DNA of 64,000 nucleotides, taken from positions 1 to 64,000 of the forward strand of contig QCHR01000001.1 of NCBI GenBank assembly GCA_003277985.1, in the 5' to 3' direction. Each line of letters starts with the position of its first letter. The first letter of the stretch is position 1. The DNA is from Prochlorococcus sp. AG-402-G06 (lineage in GTDB: Bacteria > Cyanobacteriota > Cyanobacteriia > PCC-6307 > Cyanobiaceae). The position numbers and the translations under genes were made by a program. The notes under the pieces were generated by a model that did not search any database, was not told the origin of the DNA, and saw only the letters and a program-made list of their open reading frames with translations. Shown here piece after piece: positions 58,830-64,000 of the stretch.

Positions 58830-59153
58830 TTAACCTCCACTCTGTTTTGGCCTAAAACCTTCCTTAAAAAGAAAAGCTTGAGCTTTTGAAATTTGGTCTC
58901 CTTGTAACTCTAAAAAATCACCCTTCAAAGCCCCCCCTGTTCCGCAAGCTATTTTTAAAATCTTAAGCAATTTTTTTGCCTCTTCTTGCTTTAATTCAAG
59001 TCCTTTGATTACTGTAACGAGTTTCCCTTTCTTTCCAGATCGAGTTCTTTCTAGACGAACCTGTCGCTTTCCTTTAGGAGTAACACTATTTTGAGTGTCA
59101 TTGCCTATTGTCTTAAAAGGGTCATTGAATTCACTCCAGCCACCTTTGGACAT
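58830..59153 (-). CDS. SUI1/eIF1-family translation factor (YciH-like)
   Basis: The 107-residue protein has a basic stretch (TPKGKRQVRLERTRSGKKGK) followed by the SUI1 fold: VTVIKGLELKQEEAKKLLKILKIACGTGGALKGDFLELQGDQ. The GTGGxxK glycine motif is the family hallmark. Bacterial YciH relates to eukaryotic eIF1; its role in bacteria is not settled but probably involves stress-time initiation. The gene diverges from trpB with 40 bases between. Confidence 0.9.
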   Translation of the reverse strand: MSKGGWSEFNDPFKTIGNDTQNSVTPKGKRQVRLERTRSGKKGKLVTVIKGLELKQEEAKKLLKILKIACGTGGALKGDFLELQGDQISKAQAFLFKEGFRPKQSGG

Positions 59154-59193
59154 TTTCTTGTGTTATGGCTGGTATCTACTTTCTTAATCTAAG

Positions 59194-60447
59194 GTGACAG
59201 GCACACTCCCAACACAATTTAAAGATTCGGATTTATCTCCATTAACAAGGCCAAATGCACTTGGTCGCTTTGGTAAGTATGGAGGGCAATATGTTCCTGA
59301 AACTTTAATACCTGCCCTTATTGAATTAGAGCAAGCTGCCAAAGAGGCATGGAAAGATTCTTCATTCAATTCAGAACTGAATCATTTACTAAAAACTTAC
59401 GTAGGCAGATCCACGCCACTATATGAAGCTACAAGATTAACTGAACATTACAGAAAAAATACATTAAGAGGTCCACGGATTTGGCTTAAAAGAGAAGATT
59501 TAAACCACACAGGTGCTCACAAGATAAATAATGCACTTGGTCAAGCTCTTCTTGCGATAAGGATGGGAAAAAAAAGAATTATTGCCGAAACGGGAGCGGG
59601 TCAGCATGGAGTTGCAACTGCGACAGTCTGCGCTCGATTTGGATTGGAATGCATTATTTATATGGGTAGAGAAGATATGCAAAGACAAGCCTTAAACGTG
59701 TTCCGCATGCAATTGCTTGGAGCCTCGGTGAGACCAGTAACGAGTGGAACTGCGACACTCAAAGATGCAACAAGCGAAGCTATTCGAGATTGGGTTACTA
59801 ATGTTGAAACTACTCACTATATTCTTGGTTCAGTTGCGGGGCCACATCCATATCCAATGTTGGTGAGAGATTTTCACGCAGTTATAGGAGAAGAAACTAA
59901 GCAACAATGCAAACAAGCTTTTGGGAGGTCCCCCGATGTTCTTTTAGCTTGTGTTGGTGGCGGATCGAATGCAATGGGCCTTTTCCATTCGTTTGTTGAA
60001 GACAAAAGTGTTCGAATGATTGGAGTTGAAGCTGCTGGAGATGGAGTAGAAACTGGTCGACATGCAGCGACAATTACTGAAGGAAGGATAGGAGTTCTTC
60101 ATGGAGCCATGAGTCTCTTACTTCAAGACAAAGATGGGCAAGTTGAGGAGGCTCATTCAATTAGCGCAGGTCTTGATTATCCAGGAGTTGGTCCGGAGCA
60201 TAGTTACTTAAAAGAAATTGGTCGTGCTGAATATGCAGCTGTTACTGACACTGAAGCCATAGAAGCTTTGCAATTAGTGAGTAAACTTGAAGGTATCATT
60301 CCTGCGCTAGAGACTGCTCATGCATTTGCCTATCTAGAAAAACTTTGCCCAACTCTCAATCAAAATTCAGAAATTGTCATTAACTGCTCTGGTAGAGGAG
60401 ATAAAGATGTGAATACAGTTGCTGAAAAACTAGGATCAAAAAAATAA
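59194..60447 (+). CDS. trpB: Tryptophan synthase beta subunit
   Basis: TrpB condenses indole and serine to tryptophan with PLP. The 417-residue protein has [15 protein letters not shown], the PLP lysine in [29 protein letters not shown], the phosphate-binding GGGSNAMG, and [14 protein letters not shown] at the end. The start is GTG at 59194. No trpA lies nearby; scattered trp genes are typical in cyanobacteria. It converges with the rhodanese gene, 13 bases apart. Confidence 0.97.
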   Translation: MTGTLPTQFKDSDLSPLTRPNALGRFGKYGGQYVPETLIPALIELEQAAKEAWKDSSFNSELNHLLKTYVGRSTPLYEATRLTEHYRKNTLRGPRIWLKREDLNHTGAHKINNALGQALLAIRMGKKRIIAETGAGQHGVATATVCARFGLECIIYMGREDMQRQALNVFRMQLLGASVRPVTSGTATLKDATSEAIRDWVTNVETTHYILGSVAGPHPYPMLVRDFHAVIGEETKQQCKQAFGRSPDVLLACVGGGSNAMGLFHSFVEDKSVRMIGVEAAGDGVETGRHAATITEGRIGVLHGAMSLLLQDKDGQVEEAHSISAGLDYPGVGPEHSYLKEIGRAEYAAVTDTEAIEALQLVSKLEGIIPALETAHAFAYLEKLCPTLNQNSEIVINCSGRGDKDVNTVAEKLGSKK

Positions 60448-60460
60448 AGTAAAAAGCTTG

Positions 60461-60817
60461 TTAGTACCTTGGAACAGATTGATCAACATCAGTGCTCCAA
60501 GCATCTATTCCCCCGACAAGATTCCAAACACTTTTGGTTATTCCTTTTTCTAAAAGCCAAATACCAAAATTTAGACTTCTCACACCCGCATGGCAGACAA
60601 CGACAACAGGTTGATCCTTCGGTAACAGTTCACCTATTTTGGCTGACCAGTTTGCTGCCTTACTCAAAGGAAGATGTAATACTGAAAATGAAAAAGAAGC
60701 AATAGCAAGTTCATTATCCTCCCTGACATCTACAATGAATGGTTTTTCAGAAGAATCATCTTCTAAGATTTTATATAACTCTTTTGGAGATATATTTAAA
60801 GGAATATTCTTTTCCAT
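60461..60817 (-). CDS. Rhodanese-like domain protein
   Basis: The 118-residue single-domain rhodanese has FIVDVREDNELAIASF and the catalytic cysteine in the loop VVVCHAGVRS (about 75-84). A GID/W segment (NLVGGIDAWSTDVD) follows. These proteins carry persulfide sulfur or reduce thiosulfate; the biological acceptor is unknown. The ATG at 60815-60817 is the start. No sulfur-relay partner is adjacent, although a cysteine desulfurase lies 6 kb away. Confidence 0.88.
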   Translation of the reverse strand: MEKNIPLNISPKELYKILEDDSSEKPFIVDVREDNELAIASFSFSVLHLPLSKAANWSAKIGELLPKDQPVVVVCHAGVRSLNFGIWLLEKGITKSVWNLVGGIDAWSTDVDQSVPRY

Positions 60818-60893
60818 ATTTGTGATTCTAAGTAAATATTAAACTTTCTGTTAGCAAAGCTCAAAAAGTATACAAATGCTCAAATAATAAAAA

Positions 60894-62480
60894 ATGAACA
60901 AACGTCTATCTTATTTTTTATTATCAGGAATATTAATTTTATCAATTCTTGCAGGGATATTTATCTGGCATAATAAAAACCAAAAGCAAATCCCTAGGTT
61001 CAATGAACAATCATTTAATCCTCCGGTTTCCTCGAAATATATACCAACAAATACTGACCTAATTTTTCATTGGAAACTAAATCCATCTATACTTCCAAAA
61101 TACATCGAAAATTATCAAGACAAGGCTAGTAGAAATAATATAAATAAGAAAATTGGTTTTATTAGAGATTCCTCTTTTAAATTAATTAGTCTTGATTTTG
61201 CAAAAGATATCTCAAAATGGATAGGAGATTATGGAAGCTTTGCAGTATTTGATTCAAATATACAAGCTTTAAATGATTGGATGATGGTCTTAGCAATAAA
61301 AGAAGATGTAAATATTGAGACAGAATTAGAATCTAGTTTAGGTTTAAAAATTATTAATAAAAATAATAATCCGAGCAACAAAATGAACAACTCAAAAGTA
61401 GAAATAATTTCTAAGAAACTCAATTCAAACAACTCAATTTACTTTGCAAATGACAAAAATAATCTTTTAATAGCATCCAATCCAAAAATCATAGAATCCT
61501 CATTAGAGAATCTAGAGAGAAATATATTAAATACAAAAACAAAGTATAAGAATATTCAATTAAAGGATAATCTTAAAGACGGGTTATTATTATTAGAAAT
61601 GTCTCCGAAGAAACTTTTAAATCTAATAGGGCAAAAAGAAAATTTATTTGAGATAGATGAGATAGATAATCTTATTTCTTCTGTAAACTTAGACAAAAAT
61701 AAATTAAATCTAGAAAGCATAATATCTTATAATGTAAAAACTAAAATGCCAGCAAAAGATATTAATTATAATTTAATTACTACCAAAAAAGAATCTGAAT
61801 TGCCTAAAGATTTTATATTAGTTGATAATCCCAAGCAGTATTTTAGTAAAGATTCTAGTCATCCATATCAAAAGTTGATTGCCTCTCTTATTAAAGAATC
61901 AACAAGTTCAGATTATTCTAAAATTTTCAAAATAATTCTTGAGAACTCTAAAGGAAATCTGATTTGGATAAATGATACAGACTGGTTGATTGTGACGAGA
62001 AAATCTGATACTAATAAAACAGAAATAAGTGAAACTTTAAAAAAAGAAAACTTTCTAAGTTCTAATCTAGATTTTAAAAATAGGAAGCTAGAGATTTGGT
62101 CAAAAATAATTACAGATGAAAATGAAAAATATGAGCTAATAGAAAATATCGAAGCAATCACTCAAGAAGATGAAGCGACTTACATTTGGAGCCAATACTT
62201 ATCTTCTATTTCAAATTTTGAAAATACAAACTACTTACAAAATTATTCAGATAATGAACAGAGTATAGATGAAGTTAATGATTTCAATGATGTCCTTAGA
62301 ATACATTTAGGTGAAGACAAAACCAAGACAGTTTTAAATAATTTCTATCCATATATTTTATTTAAAACTATGTTAGGCAATAAACTAACTCCTCCTCAAA
62401 ATATTGATATATCTATTTCTGTCCCTACGATTAACTATCCAGACTTCATTAAAGTTAAAATCAACTTTAAAACAAGTTAA
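60894..62480 (+). CDS. DUF3352 family protein, membrane-anchored
   Basis: The 528-residue protein begins with a single membrane helix (YFLLSGILILSILAGIFIW, about 6-24) and a large, Asn/Lys/Ser-rich domain, with YIPTNTDLIFHWKLNP near the start. The layout matches the cyanobacterial DUF3352 family, with most of the protein predicted on the outer side of the membrane. Its base composition is more A+T-rich than its neighbours, consistent with weak constraint on most positions. The function is unknown. Confidence 0.8.
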   Translation: MNKRLSYFLLSGILILSILAGIFIWHNKNQKQIPRFNEQSFNPPVSSKYIPTNTDLIFHWKLNPSILPKYIENYQDKASRNNINKKIGFIRDSSFKLISLDFAKDISKWIGDYGSFAVFDSNIQALNDWMMVLAIKEDVNIETELESSLGLKIINKNNNPSNKMNNSKVEIISKKLNSNNSIYFANDKNNLLIASNPKIIESSLENLERNILNTKTKYKNIQLKDNLKDGLLLLEMSPKKLLNLIGQKENLFEIDEIDNLISSVNLDKNKLNLESIISYNVKTKMPAKDINYNLITTKKESELPKDFILVDNPKQYFSKDSSHPYQKLIASLIKESTSSDYSKIFKIILENSKGNLIWINDTDWLIVTRKSDTNKTEISETLKKENFLSSNLDFKNRKLEIWSKIITDENEKYELIENIEAITQEDEATYIWSQYLSSISNFENTNYLQNYSDNEQSIDEVNDFNDVLRIHLGEDKTKTVLNNFYPYILFKTMLGNKLTPPQNIDISISVPTINYPDFIKVKINFKTS

Positions 62481-62620
62481 TAAAAAGTTTCAAGTGCTAT
62501 ATTTAGTACATAGTTTAATTCTATACAATAAAGTTCAAGTTGAAAATTATTTTTTCCAATTGAACAGAAAATTATTTTGCAGGAGCTACAGCCATAGAGA
62601 ACGAACAAAAGACAACTAAT

Positions 62621-63748
62621 TTGGTTTTAAAACCTGGTTTGGAAGGAGTTCCAGTAACCAACTCAGGGATATGCGAAATCGATGGGACAGAAGGGAAGCT
62701 GAACTACAGAGGTTATCCAATATATGAGCTAGCCCAAAAAAGTAGCTTTTTAGAAACTGCATTTCTTTTGATATGGGGAGAACTACCAACTAAAAATGAG
62801 CTTCAGAAATTTGAAGAGGACGTTCAAATGCATAGACGAGTGAGCTTTCGAATTAGAGATATGCTCAAGTGTTTCCCAGAGTCTGGTCATCCAATGGATG
62901 CTCTGCAAGCAAGCGCTGCTTCTCTAGGCCTCTTTTATTCTCGAAGAGCAATTGATGATCCCAAATATATCTATGACGCAGTTGTGAGGTTGATTGCAAA
63001 AATTCCAACCATGGTTGCTGCTTTCGAGCAAATAAGAAAAGGAGACGATCCAATTCAACCTCAGGATGATTTACCTTATTCTTCAAATTTCCTTTATATG
63101 CTCACAGAGAGGGAACCAAATCCTCTTGCAGCAAGAGTCTTTGACAGATGTTTAATTCTTCATGCCGAGCACAGTCTCAATGCGAGCACGTTCAGCGCGA
63201 GAGTTACTGCTAGCACTCTCACTGATCCATATGCTGTAGTAGCTTCTGCCGTTGGGACATTGGCTGGTCCTCTGCATGGAGGAGCAAATGAAGATGTGAT
63301 AGCAATGTTGGAAGAAATTGGAAGCCCTGCTAAAGCCTCCTCATTTCTCAATGATGCGATTGCAAAAAAAAGGAAAATCATGGGCTTTGGGCACAGGGAG
63401 TATCGTGTCAAAGACCCTAGAGCAACAATTTTACAAGCCTTCGCAGAGGAACTTTTCTTGGAATTTGGTAAAGATGAAATGTATGAAGTAGCCAAAGCTC
63501 TTGAAGAGGAGGCTATTTCCAGATTGGGGCCAAAAGGTATATTCCCAAATGTTGACTTTTACTCGGGACTTGTTTATAGAAAGCTTGGTATTCCTCGAGA
63601 TTTATTTACACCAGTTTTCGCAATTTCCAGAGTTGCTGGTTGGTTGGCTCACTGGAGAGAACAACTTGGAGCAAATAGAATTTTTAGACCATCACAAATT
63701 TATGAAGGAGAAAAAATCAGAAATTGGCAGCCTCTTGAGAGCAGATAA
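62621..63748 (+). CDS. gltA: Citrate synthase
   Basis: Citrate synthase joins oxaloacetate and acetyl-CoA at the entry of the cyanobacterial TCA reactions. The 375-residue protein has the family opening VLKPGLEGVPVTNSGICEIDG, then the catalytic segments ILHAEHSLNASTFSAR, GPLHGGANEDVI, and GFGHREYRVKDPRA with the aspartate later. The TTG at 62621 gives this canonical N-terminus but lacks a ribosome site. An AGGAG at 62581-62585 instead sits eight bases before an in-frame ATA, nine codons upstream. Confidence 0.95.
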   Translation: MVLKPGLEGVPVTNSGICEIDGTEGKLNYRGYPIYELAQKSSFLETAFLLIWGELPTKNELQKFEEDVQMHRRVSFRIRDMLKCFPESGHPMDALQASAASLGLFYSRRAIDDPKYIYDAVVRLIAKIPTMVAAFEQIRKGDDPIQPQDDLPYSSNFLYMLTEREPNPLAARVFDRCLILHAEHSLNASTFSARVTASTLTDPYAVVASAVGTLAGPLHGGANEDVIAMLEEIGSPAKASSFLNDAIAKKRKIMGFGHREYRVKDPRATILQAFAEELFLEFGKDEMYEVAKALEEEAISRLGPKGIFPNVDFYSGLVYRKLGIPRDLFTPVFAISRVAGWLAHWREQLGANRIFRPSQIYEGEKIRNWQPLESR

Positions 63749-63822
63749 TTTGAAATTTATTTTTTTGAATTTAAAATTAATTCAAAATTACACTAACCTT
63801 GTTAATAGATTAAATATTAGAA

Positions 63823-64000
63823 GTGAATTCAGGTATAGACCTTGAAATGAGTTTTACCCAAGGTGTTCAAAACCTTGGGTTATCTCATGAATTAGCACAT
63901 CTTTTATGGATCCCTCTTCCAATGCTTTTGGTATTGGTGTCAGCTGTAATTGGTGTATTAGTAACAGTTTGGCTTGAACGAAAAATTTCTGCAGCAGCTC
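63823..64000 (+). CDS. ndhA: NAD(P)H-quinone oxidoreductase subunit 1 (NdhA), truncated by the window edge
   Basis: The frame from GTG at 63823 reads [20 protein letters not shown] and continues into [22 protein letters not shown] and [13 protein letters not shown], the first helix and quinone-proximal loop of NdhA/NuoH. NdhA anchors the hydrophilic arm of NDH-1 to the membrane. An in-frame ATG at 63847 is the alternative start. Only the first 59 codons are inside the window. The 74 bases after gltA include a nine-base-pair inverted repeat (63763-63771 with 63779-63787) lacking a T-tract. Confidence 0.9.
   Translation, partial: MNSGIDLEMSFTQGVQNLGLSHELAHLLWIPLPMLLVLVSAVIGVLVTVWLERKISAAA

Noticed and set aside
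62404-62619. 71-codon frame overlapping the end of the DUF3352 gene
   Set aside because: It begins inside the DUF3352 gene in another frame and continues through the non-coding gap. The translation is low-complexity and lacks a motif.
63763-63787. Inverted repeat after gltA as a terminator
   Set aside because: The stem is purely A/T except for one G-C pair and is not followed by a T-tract, so termination is not convincing.

Overview
The window looks like core chromosome of a marine picocyanobacterium, most likely Prochlorococcus. The DNA is A+T-rich, intergenic gaps are short, many starts are GTG or TTG, and Shine-Dalgarno sites are rare. The gene content is photoautotrophic: ChlM, HemB of the metal type seen in plants and algae, NDH-1 subunits NdhH and NdhA, a phylloquinone (men) cluster, CP12, and a BicA/SbtA/SbtB-like bicarbonate-uptake cluster. 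The A+T content looks less extreme than in high-light clades, so a low-light lineage is my guess, but this cannot be settled by eye. I see no mobile element, integrase, CRISPR array, tRNA or rRNA gene.

Layout. 0-3.6 kb: an unexplained open frame at the left edge, aspartoacylase-like hydrolase, glutathionyl-hydroquinone-reductase-like GST, DUF2301 membrane protein, CP12 and a 60-residue protein around a symmetric terminator. 3.6-9.6 kb (minus strand): obg, mutS2, a VOC protein, hemB and a CbpA-type dnaJ. 9.7-12.7 kb: SulP/BicA-like, SbtA-like and SbtB-like proteins in one operon. 12.7-20.2 kb: a thioredoxin-reductase-fold flavoprotein with a degenerate NADPH site, a small helical protein coupled to a UbiB kinase, enolase and a second-type ClpB. 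20.2-25.4 kb: secE-nusG-rplK-rplA-rplJ-rplL with an L10 leader RNA and a possible L1 site, then rnhA and pyrD. 25.5-36.5 kb: cobC-like aminotransferase, murG, a secreted protein of unknown function, pgk, a 480-base AT-rich gap, rbgA, rluD, a fused peptide-ABC ATPase, spoT and a DUF2062 protein. 36.5-45.2 kb: mnmE, nadC, argS, hisC, trpG, dgkA, ybeY, DUF3285 and prfB, the last with a programmed frameshift. 45.2-52.7 kb: grxC-gshB, then menF, menA, menC, menE, a menI-like thioesterase and ndhH. 52.7-64 kb: rsmH, cysteine desulfurase, a NarL-type regulator, chlM, nagA, purE, cysC, a SUI1 protein, trpB, a rhodanese, a DUF3352 protein, gltA and the 5' end of ndhA.

How the genes fit together. The three bicarbonate genes plus CP12 form a carbon-acquisition theme. 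Five men genes next to ndhH provide the photosystem I quinone beside a thylakoid NDH-1 subunit. grxC-gshB and the GST form a glutathione theme. The translation block carries visible autoregulatory RNA structures, and prfB carries the classical self-regulating stop codon. I found no convincing wholly new multi-gene system. The best leads are the flavoprotein with a lost pyridine-nucleotide site, a short SbtB, a substituted catalytic lysine in MenC, and several non-standard start or regulatory arrangements.
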